Below, piece by piece: positions 1-7,380 of a stretch of DNA of 64,000 bases. The stretch spans positions 18,997 to 82,996 of the forward strand of contig CACWKX010000008.1 in NCBI GenBank assembly GCA_902761585.1, given 5' to 3'. Both the position numbers and the translations under genes were made by a program. Each line of letters begins with the position of its first letter. Position 1 is the stretch's first letter. The notes under the pieces are model-generated. The model was not told where the DNA came from and did not search any database. It saw only the letters and a program-made list of their open reading frames with translations. The DNA is from an uncultured Lachnospiraceae bacterium. Lineage in GTDB: Bacteria > Bacillota > Clostridia > Lachnospirales > Lachnospiraceae.

Positions 1-1
1 C

Positions 2-181
2 GTTTTCCTGACGATCCCCTGTCAGTTCCTTTTCGCTTTCTTCCTGTTTCCAATGAAAAGGAACACCTGGCATGCACGCGGCTATATTCCCGCTGTCTGG
101 ATCCTGTCCCTGATTATATGGAAGACATCTTTTCTGGTAAAATACCTGTTTCATTTGAAATACCATAGATATAATCTATGA
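2..181 (+). CDS. C-terminal end of a membrane protein (partial)
   Basis: The frame beginning at base 2 stays open for 59 codons to a TGA at 179-181. Its translation is strongly hydrophobic, with two likely membrane segments (around residues 1-18 and 29-45) separated by a basic loop (MKRNTWHARG), and it ends in a basic tail. This looks like the last part of an integral membrane protein whose start lies before the window. The family cannot be named; a glycosyltransferase-like or acyltransferase-like membrane enzyme is possible. The competing frame 1 is less hydrophobic and less protein-like. Confidence 0.45.
   Translation, partial: VFLTIPCQFLFAFFLFPMKRNTWHARGYIPAVWILSLIIWKTSFLVKYLFHLKYHRYNL
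164..180 (+). promoter_or_regulatory. Palindrome with embedded TATAAT, possible LysR-type box
   Basis: A perfect 7-3-7 inverted repeat (CATAGAT, spacer ATA, ATCTATG) lies 118 bases before the LysR-family start. It contains ATAG-N7-CTAT, which fits the T-N11-A dyad bound by LysR-type regulators, and a TATAAT hexamer at 170-175. No good -35 hexamer is seen. It overlaps the stop codon of the preceding gene. An autoregulatory site is inferred. Confidence 0.4.
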
Positions 182-298
182 ATCATGTTACACTTTATTC
201 TAAATCTATTGATTGATAGAATTCTGATTCTCTTCTTATCATCGGAAAGACAGTCTGAAGTGCCAGACAAAAGAGCATCCGAAAGCAGGTGGGAACAT

Positions 299-1207
299 AT
301 GACACTGAAACAGCTGGAATATCTGATCGTTGTAGCGGAGACCGGAAGCATTACAGAGGCCGCAAGAAAACTCTATATCGCTCAGCCGAGCCTTACCGCG
401 GCCATCCACGAGCTTGAGAAAGAATATGATATCCCGATCTTTACAAGGTCAAGAAAAGGGATGGAACTGACGCCGGAGGGGGACGAGTTTCTTGGATATG
501 CCAGACAGATCCTGGAACAGACCAGCCTGGTCGAGGAACGGTACAAAAAGAAGAATGCCGTGAAGCAGCGCTTCTGCGTTTCTTCACAGCATTACTCATT
601 CGCCGTAGAGGCATTTGTCCGGCTACTGAAGGAGTACGCCGGAACAAAGTATGAATTTCACATGAGGGAAACACAGACATACGATATCATCGATGATGTC
701 GCGCACCTCAGAAGCGAGCTCGGAATATTATATCTGAACAGCTTCAATGAGACCGTCCTTCGAAAAGCACTGCGGGACCAGGGGCTCTCCTTCACCCGGC
801 TTTTCATCGTCAGGCCACATGTCTTTATCGGAAAAGACAATCCGCTCGGTGCCAAGGACGCCGTAACCCCTGAGGATCTGAAGCCTTATCCGCGCCTCAG
901 CTTCGAGCAGGGCAGCCACAACTCCTTCTATTTCTCCGAAGAAATACTGAGCACCATGGACTGTGACCGTGAGCTCTATGTCTGTGACCGTGCCACCCTG
1001 TTCAACATGCTGGTCGGGATCAACGGATATACCATCAGCAGCGGGATCATCAGCGAGGAGCTGAACGGTCCGCACATCATATCCCGTCCGCTCCTGGTCG
1101 ATGACTTCATGGAAATCGGCTATATTCTGCCGGTCTCGATCCGTCCCTCGCAGCTGACACAGCGGTACATTCAGGTTCTGGAAACACTTTGCGAAGCTTA
1201 TCAGTGA
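299..1207 (+). CDS. LysR-family transcriptional regulator
   Basis: This 302-residue protein starts with an N-terminal winged helix-turn-helix typical of LysR regulators (MTLKQLEYLIVVAETGSITE, then AARKLYIAQPSLTAAIHELE), followed by an effector-binding domain of the usual length. An upstream in-frame ATG at 185 would add 38 residues that do not resemble the family; the ATG at 299 follows a GTGGG-like ribosome-binding site and matches the normal LysR N-terminus. It is transcribed alone and converges on the ferredoxin/ferritin genes. LysR regulators usually control an adjacent or divergent gene, but the partner is not obvious here. The effector is unknown. Confidence 0.9.
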   Translation: MTLKQLEYLIVVAETGSITEAARKLYIAQPSLTAAIHELEKEYDIPIFTRSRKGMELTPEGDEFLGYARQILEQTSLVEERYKKKNAVKQRFCVSSQHYSFAVEAFVRLLKEYAGTKYEFHMRETQTYDIIDDVAHLRSELGILYLNSFNETVLRKALRDQGLSFTRLFIVRPHVFIGKDNPLGAKDAVTPEDLKPYPRLSFEQGSHNSFYFSEEILSTMDCDRELYVCDRATLFNMLVGINGYTISSGIISEELNGPHIISRPLLVDDFMEIGYILPVSIRPSQLTQRYIQVLETLCEAYQ

Positions 1208-1216
1208 GCGTATGTC

Positions 1217-1402
1217 TCAGGGATCTGCATCGCAGTGCCTGTCCATGTACTTCTTGATCTTCTTTTTACACTTGCCGCACTTGCCGCCAGCACCGGTTGC
1301 CTTCCGGACGTCCTTGAAACAGTCCGCCCCTGCCTTCATGGCATCCCGGACATCCCCCTTCGTCACGTGGCGGCAAGCGCATATCACATCTTCCCTGCTC
1401 AT
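1217..1402 (-). CDS. BFD-like [2Fe-2S]-binding protein
   Basis: A 61-residue protein matching the BFD-like (bacterioferritin-associated ferredoxin) [2Fe-2S] domain: Cys-x-Cys near residues 8-10 (VICACRHVT) and Cys-x-x-Cys near residues 42-45 (GKCGKCKKK). Such proteins bind one [2Fe-2S] cluster and can pass electrons to ferritin-type iron stores to release iron. Its ATG overlaps the stop codon of the ferritin gene (TGATG), with no strong ribosome-binding site of its own, so translation is probably coupled to ferritin. This pairing supports an iron mobilisation role; the Lys-rich C-terminus could favour docking, which is inference. Confidence 0.8.
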   Translation of the reverse strand: MSREDVICACRHVTKGDVRDAMKAGADCFKDVRKATGAGGKCGKCKKKIKKYMDRHCDADP

Positions 1403-1914
1403 CAGAGAACGAGAGACGGAGCCGTGTAGACTCTTCCGAGCAGCTCCTGGTTCAGCGCGTACAGGCCCTTTGGATCATGGCCAAACAGCTTGTACTTTTT
1501 GATCAGGTCATCGGCATTCTTTTCTTCCTCGCCCTGCTCTTTTACAAACCAGTCAAAGCACTGCATGGTTCGGAAATCATTGACATCCTGTGCAGCCTTG
1601 TATATGGTGTTGATCAGGCTTGTGACATACTGCTCATGCTCCAGGCCCTCATGCAGCGGATCCTCCGGGCTGGAATAGCTTTTATCCGGCTTGTCAATCG
1701 CCTCGAATACCACCCGTTCTCCGTTATTCTGAAGATAGGTTCTCATCAGCATCGCATGATCGCGCTCTTCCTGCGCCTGAATGTCGTACCAGTGCGCAAA
1801 GCCATCGAGCCCCTCATCATAAAAATAATTTGCGAAGTCCAGATACAGATATGCAGAATAAAATTCCTTGTTGATCTGGGTATTGATCAGGTCCCTGACT
1901 TTTGGATTCAGCAT
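1402..1914 (-). CDS. ftnA: Non-haem ferritin
   Basis: A 170-residue ferritin-like iron storage protein. The helical bundle and ferroxidase residues are recognisable: NKEFYSAYLYLDFANYF with the first Glu, then the QAQEERDHA motif supplying Glu and His, and a later EQGEEEKNADDL helix. The start is set at MLNPKV because the GGAGG motif lies 7 bases before that ATG; ATGs further upstream would sit on or before the ribosome-binding site. It would oxidise and store iron in the cytoplasm. It overlaps the downstream BFD-like ferredoxin gene by one base, forming an iron store-and-release pair. No Fur/PerR box was identified with confidence. Confidence 0.9.
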   Translation of the reverse strand: MLNPKVRDLINTQINKEFYSAYLYLDFANYFYDEGLDGFAHWYDIQAQEERDHAMLMRTYLQNNGERVVFEAIDKPDKSYSSPEDPLHEGLEHEQYVTSLINTIYKAAQDVNDFRTMQCFDWFVKEQGEEEKNADDLIKKYKLFGHDPKGLYALNQELLGRVYTAPSLVL

Positions 1915-1977
1915 TGTCATACCTCCCTTATACGGTTTGTAAATGAATGTACTCATCTTTTATGAAGGTTCTGTGTA

Positions 1978-2217
1978 TTACATCAGATCCTCCAGGATAT
2001 CGATCGCATCGTCCAGCGCATCCATGGCCTCATCCACATCCTCTGTGCTCTGGTCTTTGTCATCCATCTCATCCGTCAGCTGCGCCAGCATGTGCTTTGC
2101 TTCCTCAATTTTGGTTAGAATTCCGCAAAGCTCCTCACTGTACTCTTCCATGGCTCTGTCCTCCTGGCCAGCCCTGTCCATCATTGTCGATTTGATCCCG
2201 ATCACGGTGTTCACCAT
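1978..2217 (-). CDS. Small acidic helical protein of unknown function
   Basis: A 79-residue protein, Asp/Glu/Met-rich and probably all-helical with coiled-coil character (EEYSEELCGILTKIEEAKH, then EDVDEAMDALDDAIDILED). A GGGAGG ribosome-binding site lies 6 bases before the ATG. It sits upstream of ferritin on the same strand with a 63-base gap and may be co-transcribed. There is no signal peptide or membrane segment. The family was not recognised and no function is proposed beyond possible association with the ferritin pair. Confidence 0.6.
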   Translation of the reverse strand: MVNTVIGIKSTMMDRAGQEDRAMEEYSEELCGILTKIEEAKHMLAQLTDEMDDKDQSTEDVDEAMDALDDAIDILEDLM

Positions 2218-2284
2218 CCTCCACCTCCCTTCCGCTCAGGAATCCGGGTTCTCTGCATTTTTCTATGCCATCGACGTTCCCGCA

Positions 2285-2989
2285 TCATTCGATCTTTGTC
2301 GATGCCGCCGCATAAAATGCCGGATAGGTTTCCTTCAGATACCGTACATTCCCGACCCAGTTCATAAGCAGAAGACGGAGAACCTTCTCAAAGTCCTGGT
2401 TGAAATGTCCGATATCCTGCTCTGAAAGGTCATCCCAGGATCCACGTAGGCGGAATTCATCCATGAGATGGAACACGCCCCAGAGCATCTCGGAGAAGCA
2501 TTCGTGCTCGATGATCAGCGGATTGGATGCGATGACCAGAATATTGGTCTGGTTCGAACGGATGATCTGCTGAATTTTCGTATAACCGGCAGCATCAATG
2601 TGCACGTTCAGCTTCTCATTCTCAAGCTGCCTTTGGATTTCCCCGACTGTCCCGGACTGCTCTGCGCCATTTTTCACGACCTCATGTACAAAACCGTCTG
2701 CATCGGTCATCCGCAGAATCTCCCGGATCAGGAAAGCGCCGATTCCCGTGAAAAATGAACTTGTCAACATCTTTGTCTTTTCGAGCCGCTCTTTCTTCTC
2801 GCGTTCATCTACGAGCTCTCCGACCACCAGAGTTGCAATGGCGATGGTGACCGGCATAAATGCAAGATCCTGCAGAAGATAGAAAGCCGTTGTCCGCTCA
2901 TCATGAAAGATCAGAACCTGCAGAAGATAAATAGCTGCTGACAGGACAATGAGAGCCAGCACCACATGGCGGGTCGTTTTTCTGTCCAT
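2285..2989 (-). CDS. Two-TM membrane protein of unknown function
   Basis: A 234-residue protein with two N-terminal hydrophobic segments (about residues 8-27 and 36-58, the second ending in VVGELVDEREKKERLEKTK), followed by a soluble cytoplasmic domain of about 170 residues. A good GGAG ribosome-binding site precedes the ATG. The arrangement, a short membrane hairpin plus a cytosolic helical domain, is seen in many uncharacterised Firmicutes proteins. The family was not recognised. It lies between the flavodoxin gene and the small acidic protein gene, all on the minus strand. Confidence 0.65.
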   Translation of the reverse strand: MDRKTTRHVVLALIVLSAAIYLLQVLIFHDERTTAFYLLQDLAFMPVTIAIATLVVGELVDEREKKERLEKTKMLTSSFFTGIGAFLIREILRMTDADGFVHEVVKNGAEQSGTVGEIQRQLENEKLNVHIDAAGYTKIQQIIRSNQTNILVIASNPLIIEHECFSEMLWGVFHLMDEFRLRGSWDDLSEQDIGHFNQDFEKVLRLLLMNWVGNVRYLKETYPAFYAAASTKIE

Positions 2990-3135
2990 GAAGGACTCCT
3001 CTCTGTATATCTGAAACTACTTCTCATACTGCTGCCATCATTCTATCCTGAGCCTGCCGGTTATTCAAGGCGCCAGGGCGCACAGCTTGTGAAAATACAG
3101 CCCGGCATCTCCTGCCGCTTTGTATAAAACGAGAT

Positions 3136-3186
3136 GAAAAAAGCGGCTGCCTTCCCGCCTCTTCCGAGGCTGGAACACAGCCGCTG
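3136..3186 (-). terminator. Rho-independent terminator after flavodoxin gene
   Basis: On the minus strand AGCGGCTG (3185-3178) pairs with CAGCCGCT (3149-3142) and is followed by a T6 run. A smaller hairpin (CCTC TTCC GAGG) sits within the loop. It lies just downstream of the flavodoxin-like gene. The CGGCTGCCTTCC segment recurs near 56560 and 56634. Confidence 0.8.
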
Positions 3187-3208
3187 TGTGAAGCGTCTTT
3201 CAGATTGG

Positions 3209-3631
3209 TCAGACGATCTCCCTTCCGAGTCTTTCACACTCCGCAAGAATATCATCTGTGACCTCACCGTCCGCGACGACACTTGCAGTCTCCAGGATGA
3301 TGCCTGCACCATGGATATCACGCTCCAGATGGATGATCCAGTTGTCATCCCCGTCCTTGTTCGTGAAAAGCGCAACCTTCTTTCCCTGAAGTTTCGGCTT
3401 AAGAGCGTTATACAGGCGGCCAAACCTGCAGTTCAGCGCCTCTCCCTTCTTGATCATCGGCGTTCCGAGTGCAATCCCCGAGTAGGAAACCGCCATGTTG
3501 GTGTTAAACTCCTCAGCGGTAAACATATCAACCTTCCCGCCGGCGTCCTCTGCTCCCTTTGCGACCGCATCGGCCATATCCACGATGTCATCTCTGTCTC
3601 CGTCATACACGACTGCAATCTTGCCGTACAT
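3209..3631 (-). CDS. Flavodoxin-like protein
   Basis: A 140-residue cytoplasmic protein with a flavodoxin-type alpha/beta fold. The first strand leads into a phosphate-binding-loop-like segment (KIAVVYDGDRDDIVDMADAV) and a middle GIALGTPMIKKGEAL segment matches the flavodoxin SPVYFG-like region. The usual T/S-x-T-G-x-T FMN phosphate loop is replaced by DGDRDD, so FMN binding cannot be taken for granted. It starts after AAAGGAAATCAGAT and ends before a strong terminator, so it is probably a single-gene unit. A redox role is inferred. Confidence 0.65.
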   Translation of the reverse strand: MYGKIAVVYDGDRDDIVDMADAVAKGAEDAGGKVDMFTAEEFNTNMAVSYSGIALGTPMIKKGEALNCRFGRLYNALKPKLQGKKVALFTNKDGDDNWIIHLERDIHGAGIILETASVVADGEVTDDILAECERLGREIV

Positions 3632-3760
3632 ATCTGATTTCCTTTCCTTTTCCTTCAGCCAGGTTTCTTATGCCCGCCATCATCATCTTCTGTTCGTACC
3701 ATAACACCGCACCAAACGGGTGTCAATTGCAGAAGCAGCGCCGGGTGCAACCATGCAAGC

Positions 3761-6244
3761 TCAGTTCCACTTCCGGAGCAGTGCCGACAGATCCAGCCCG
3801 CCGTTCTCCTGCCGGCTGCCCCTGCCCGTCCGTTTGTCCGGGCGTTGCCCGCTGCTCTTTCCATCTGCACGTCTGTCATTCTGGTGCTGTATCCCGGTCT
3901 TTGCACCGACGCGTCTTCCATTCTGGCGCTGTATCCCGGTCTTTGTACCGACGCGTCTTCCATTCTGGCGCTGTCTGCTGTTCTTGTCGTCTTCGCGGCG
4001 GCTGTCCGGACGCTGTTTATCCTGCTTATGGCTGCCGGATGCAGCCCCATCCTGCTTCTTCCCATGAACCGCCGGTTCTCCGAGCTTCATCGACAGGGAG
4101 ATCCGGCTCCGGCTCAGGTCCACGTCCAGCACCTTCACATCCACAATGTCTCCGACTGAGACGACATCCAGCGGGGATTTGACAAAGCCATGGTCGCTCA
4201 TCTGGGAGATGTGCACCAGACCGTCCTCGTGGACTCCGATGTCGACAAATGCGCCAAAGTCCACAATGTTCCGGACGGTGCCCTTGAGAATCATGCCCGG
4301 CTTCAGATCCTTCATATCCATGACATCCGATCTGAGGACCGGTTTCGGCATATCAGAGCGGGGATCCCTTCCCGGCTTCTCCAGCTCCTTCGCGATATCA
4401 GCGAGTGTCTCTTTTCCGACACCGAATTGCTCCGCCAGCTTTCCGATTCCGCCCTCCGAGCGGATGCGGCTGTCAAGATCGCGGATCTGGCCCTTCTCGA
4501 CGTCCTCCTTGGAATAGCCGAATTCCTTCAGCAGCCTGGCTGCCGCCTCATAGGACTCCGGATGTACCCCGGTCATGTCGAGCGGATTCTTACCGCCCCG
4601 GATCCGCAGGAAGCCTGCGCACTGCTCGAAGGCCTTCGGACCGAGCCCGGATACCTTCAGGAGCTGCTTTCTGTCCTCGAACTTCCCGTTCTCCTCCCGG
4701 TAGCTGACAATCGACTTTGCCGTCTTTTTGGTGATGCCGGACACGTACAGCAGCAGCGGCCAGGATGCTGTGTTCAGGTCGACGCCAACCTCATTGACAC
4801 AGTCCTCGACCACGCCTTCCAGTTTCCCACCCAGCTTTTTCTGATCACAGTCATGCTGGTACTGGCCGACTCCGATCGACTTCGGGTCAATCTTGACGAG
4901 CTCCGCCAGCGGATCCTGAAGCCGTCTGGCGATGGAGGCCGCACTCCTCTGTCCGACATCGAACATGGGAAATTCCTCCGTCGCCAGCTCGCTTGCCGAG
5001 TACACCGAAGCCCCTGCCTCGCTGACAATCGCATAGTGCACCTGCTCCGGCACCTCCGCGATGATCTCCGCGATAATCTTCTCCGACTCCCTGGAGGCTG
5101 TTCCATTTCCACAGGATATGAGCGTCACATGATATTTTGAGATGAGTTCTTCAACCTTCTTCTTCGCTGCCGCAATCTTTGCCGGAGTCGTCGGCTCCGT
5201 CGGATAGACGACGGTCGTGTCAAGCACCTTGCCGGTTTCGTCGACAACCGCCAGCTTGCACCCTGTCCGGAATGCCGGATCCCAGCCAAGCACAGTCTGC
5301 CCCGCAATCGGCGGCTGCATGAGAAGCTGGCGGAGATTCTTCCCGAAGACATCGATCGCTCCGTCCTCTGCCTGCGCTGTCAGGCTGCCGCGCACCTCGC
5401 GCTCAATCGCAGGCTCAATCAGCCGGCTGTAGGCATCCTCGCAGACGCGCTCCAGAAGCTTTGCCGATGGAGCATCCGGCCGGGTGATGACAGCATGCCG
5501 GATGACCCCCAGGATCTGATCCTCCGGTGCCTGAAGCGAGACGGTCAGAACCTTCTCCTTCTCCCCGCGGTTCAGCGCCAGAATCTGGTGTCCCTTCAGC
5601 GCAGATACCTTTCCCTGAAAATGAAAATACTGTGCATACACGGACTGCGGATCGTCCTGGTCCTTTTTCACTTCCGATGTGAGTATCCCCTCCGCCGTCG
5701 TAATCTCACGGATCCTGGTCCTCAGATCTGCCCTGTCCGAAATATTCTCTGCGATGATGTCCCCCGCACCGGAGAGGGCTTCCTCCACCGATACTACGCC
5801 TTTTTCAGAATCGACGTATGTCGATGCGAGATTCTCAGGCGTGTCATTCGTCTCCTGCTTCAGGAGGATGTCCGCAAGCGGCTGAAGCCCTTTCTCCGCC
5901 GCGATGGTCGCGCGGGTTCTGCGCTTTGGCTTGTACGGTCTGTACAGATCCTCCAGCTCGACCATCGTCAGCGCCGCTTCGATCTGCTTTTTCAACGCTT
6001 CCGTCAGCTTTCCCTGCTCTTCGATGGAAGAAAGAACCGTTGTCTTCCTGTCCTCGAGCGAGCGGAGATAGGTCAGACGCTCATCCAGCTTGCGCAGCTG
6101 CTCGTCATTCAGAGAGCCATGCATCTCCTTTCGGTATCTGGCGATAAACGGGATGGTGTTTCCCTCGTCAATCAGTTTCACGACCGCCTCTACCTGCCAG
6201 AGGCCGATGTCCAGTTCCTTCGATATGGTTTCGTTGATGTTCAA
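3761..6244 (-). CDS. tex: Tex-family RNA-binding protein (S1 domain)
   Basis: This 827-residue protein has the full Tex architecture: N-terminal helical Tex domain (NINETISKELDIGLWQVEAV), YqgF/RNase H-like domain (LGWDPAFRTGCKLAVVDETG), helix-hairpin-helix segments (YVSGITKKTAKSIVSYREEN) and an S1 RNA-binding domain near residues 650-721 (GTVRNIVDFGAFVDIGVHED). Tex proteins are cytoplasmic nucleic-acid-binding factors linked to transcription. Unusually, about 106 basic residues follow the S1 domain, including three copies of a 14-residue Gln/Arg/Gly repeat. The start codon is TTG, preceded by AGGAGA. A transcript of its own is likely, ahead of the secreted SH3 gene in genomic order. Confidence 0.92.
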   Translation of the reverse strand: MNINETISKELDIGLWQVEAVVKLIDEGNTIPFIARYRKEMHGSLNDEQLRKLDERLTYLRSLEDRKTTVLSSIEEQGKLTEALKKQIEAALTMVELEDLYRPYKPKRRTRATIAAEKGLQPLADILLKQETNDTPENLASTYVDSEKGVVSVEEALSGAGDIIAENISDRADLRTRIREITTAEGILTSEVKKDQDDPQSVYAQYFHFQGKVSALKGHQILALNRGEKEKVLTVSLQAPEDQILGVIRHAVITRPDAPSAKLLERVCEDAYSRLIEPAIEREVRGSLTAQAEDGAIDVFGKNLRQLLMQPPIAGQTVLGWDPAFRTGCKLAVVDETGKVLDTTVVYPTEPTTPAKIAAAKKKVEELISKYHVTLISCGNGTASRESEKIIAEIIAEVPEQVHYAIVSEAGASVYSASELATEEFPMFDVGQRSAASIARRLQDPLAELVKIDPKSIGVGQYQHDCDQKKLGGKLEGVVEDCVNEVGVDLNTASWPLLLYVSGITKKTAKSIVSYREENGKFEDRKQLLKVSGLGPKAFEQCAGFLRIRGGKNPLDMTGVHPESYEAAARLLKEFGYSKEDVEKGQIRDLDSRIRSEGGIGKLAEQFGVGKETLADIAKELEKPGRDPRSDMPKPVLRSDVMDMKDLKPGMILKGTVRNIVDFGAFVDIGVHEDGLVHISQMSDHGFVKSPLDVVSVGDIVDVKVLDVDLSRSRISLSMKLGEPAVHGKKQDGAASGSHKQDKQRPDSRREDDKNSRQRQNGRRVGTKTGIQRQNGRRVGAKTGIQHQNDRRADGKSSGQRPDKRTGRGSRQENGGLDLSALLRKWN
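3877..3974 (-). repeat. 42-bp in-frame tandem repeat in tex
   Basis: Near-identical units begin at 3877, 3919 and 3961 (period exactly 42 bases; the third is partial). Each encodes 14 residues around TGIQRQNGRRVG, so copy-number change keeps the reading frame. The repeat lies in the basic C-terminal tail of Tex. Confidence 0.9.
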
Positions 6245-6312
6245 GTTCTCTCTCCTGACCTGTCAGCCGGTGCCTGAATCCGCAGCGGCTGTACTTCTGC
6301 AACAGACGATCC

Positions 6313-7152
6313 TTACTTCAGATATGTTTTCTTGATCCAGCCGGACAGAATCTTCCCGGTGTTATCCGTGAATAGCACCGGAATCCAGCTGTCCTTCTCC
6401 TTCCGGGAGGTATCCTCCGTCACCTGGCGCCCGCCGGGGATCGTTGTCAGCGCTTCTCCGTCGGTGGATGGTTCTGATCTGAGCCGGACATTTGTTGTCG
6501 TTGTGTAAACAGTACCCGCAGTTTCACTTTCCGCCGGCTCTGTCTGCCCGGCTTCGTCCGTTTCTGTGCTTTCTTCCGTTTCCTGCGCACCTGCGGCTGC
6601 ACCGCTCTCCGAGTCTTCCGTCTTCGCAGCCTCCATCTGACTTCCATCTGTCAGGGCTTCCACATCAAGCCCGTCCAGGTTTTCCTCCCGGTAGAGCTTC
6701 TCGTAGGCATCCTCGTAGCCCTCCGATTCCACCTGCGCAATCAGATCCTGGTTGAAGAAATAGAGGGTCCCGCCCATGTATCCGTCCGGATAGAGGCAGG
6801 CGCAGTAATCATAATAACGGCTGTCGCTGTCATTCAGAACCGCGCGTCCAAGCACCATAAAGCTTCGTTTATATCCCTTTACCTTCACGACCGATCCGAT
6901 GGGCAGCCACTCATCGGCAGGGATCCCGTGCTCCTCTTCCGACGTCGCCACCCTGCCGGTCTCGGACATCGCTTCCTCTGTCATCCCCGCCTGAGCTTCC
7001 GCACCTTTCGGGGATTCTGCTCCCGCCGCGGCCGTCGTTCCTTCCGCCGCGTATACTGCCGCCGGCCCGGCCACCGCGCTGCCCGCGAGCACACCTGCTG
7101 CCAGGACAGCTGCCGCCACTCTGTGTCTTATATCTGAATCTCTGCGTCTCAT
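6313..7152 (-). CDS. Secreted DUF4176-like and SH3-domain protein
   Basis: A 279-residue exported protein. A basic start and hydrophobic stretch (AAAVLAAGVLAGSAVAGPAA) form a signal peptide. Residues of about 75-150 resemble DUF4176 (LPIGSVVKVKGYKRSFMVLG, then YPDGYMGGTLYFFNQDLI). After an acidic Glu/Thr/Ala linker comes a C-terminal bacterial SH3 domain (TTTTNVRLRSEPSTDGEALT). SH3b domains commonly bind cell wall; DUF4176 is known from Firmicutes, often near type VII secretion genes, but no such genes are seen here. A GGAG ribosome-binding site precedes the ATG. Cell-surface location is inferred; function is unknown. Confidence 0.75.
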   Translation of the reverse strand: MRRRDSDIRHRVAAAVLAAGVLAGSAVAGPAAVYAAEGTTAAAGAESPKGAEAQAGMTEEAMSETGRVATSEEEHGIPADEWLPIGSVVKVKGYKRSFMVLGRAVLNDSDSRYYDYCACLYPDGYMGGTLYFFNQDLIAQVESEGYEDAYEKLYREENLDGLDVEALTDGSQMEAAKTEDSESGAAAGAQETEESTETDEAGQTEPAESETAGTVYTTTTNVRLRSEPSTDGEALTTIPGGRQVTEDTSRKEKDSWIPVLFTDNTGKILSGWIKKTYLK

Positions 7153-7251
7153 ATTCTTCTCCTGCTGGTATTTCCGCCTGATCTTACTTCAATACTCCCA
7201 TATACGAACAGCTGTATGGTAACACCTCCCGAAAAGGTGCGTCAAACAGGA

Positions 7252-7303
7252 AAATGAGCCATTGAGGCCGACTCTTCTGGCGCGGGCTCTCAATGGCTCA
7301 TTT
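7252..7303 (-). terminator. Stem-loop, probable terminator after copA
   Basis: A perfect 15-base inverted repeat (AAATGAGCCATTGAG at 7252-7266 and its complement at 7289-7303, 22-base loop). It sits 78 bases beyond the copA stop. On the minus strand the 3' arm runs into TTTTCC, a short T tract, so termination is plausible but not certain. Confidence 0.65.
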
Positions 7304-7380
7304 GAATGTATGGATATATGGAGATGCAGACTGTTGACGGTTCAGTACTGGGACTGACGCTCGCCGGGATTGACGCTTAC

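Noticed and set aside
185..298. Upstream ATG at 185 for the LysR gene
   Set aside because: The added 38 residues do not match LysR proteins, which start at the helix-turn-helix encoded from 299.
4190..5140. Plus-strand open frame of 316 codons opposite tex
   Set aside because: Antisense shadow of tex with no recognisable domain.
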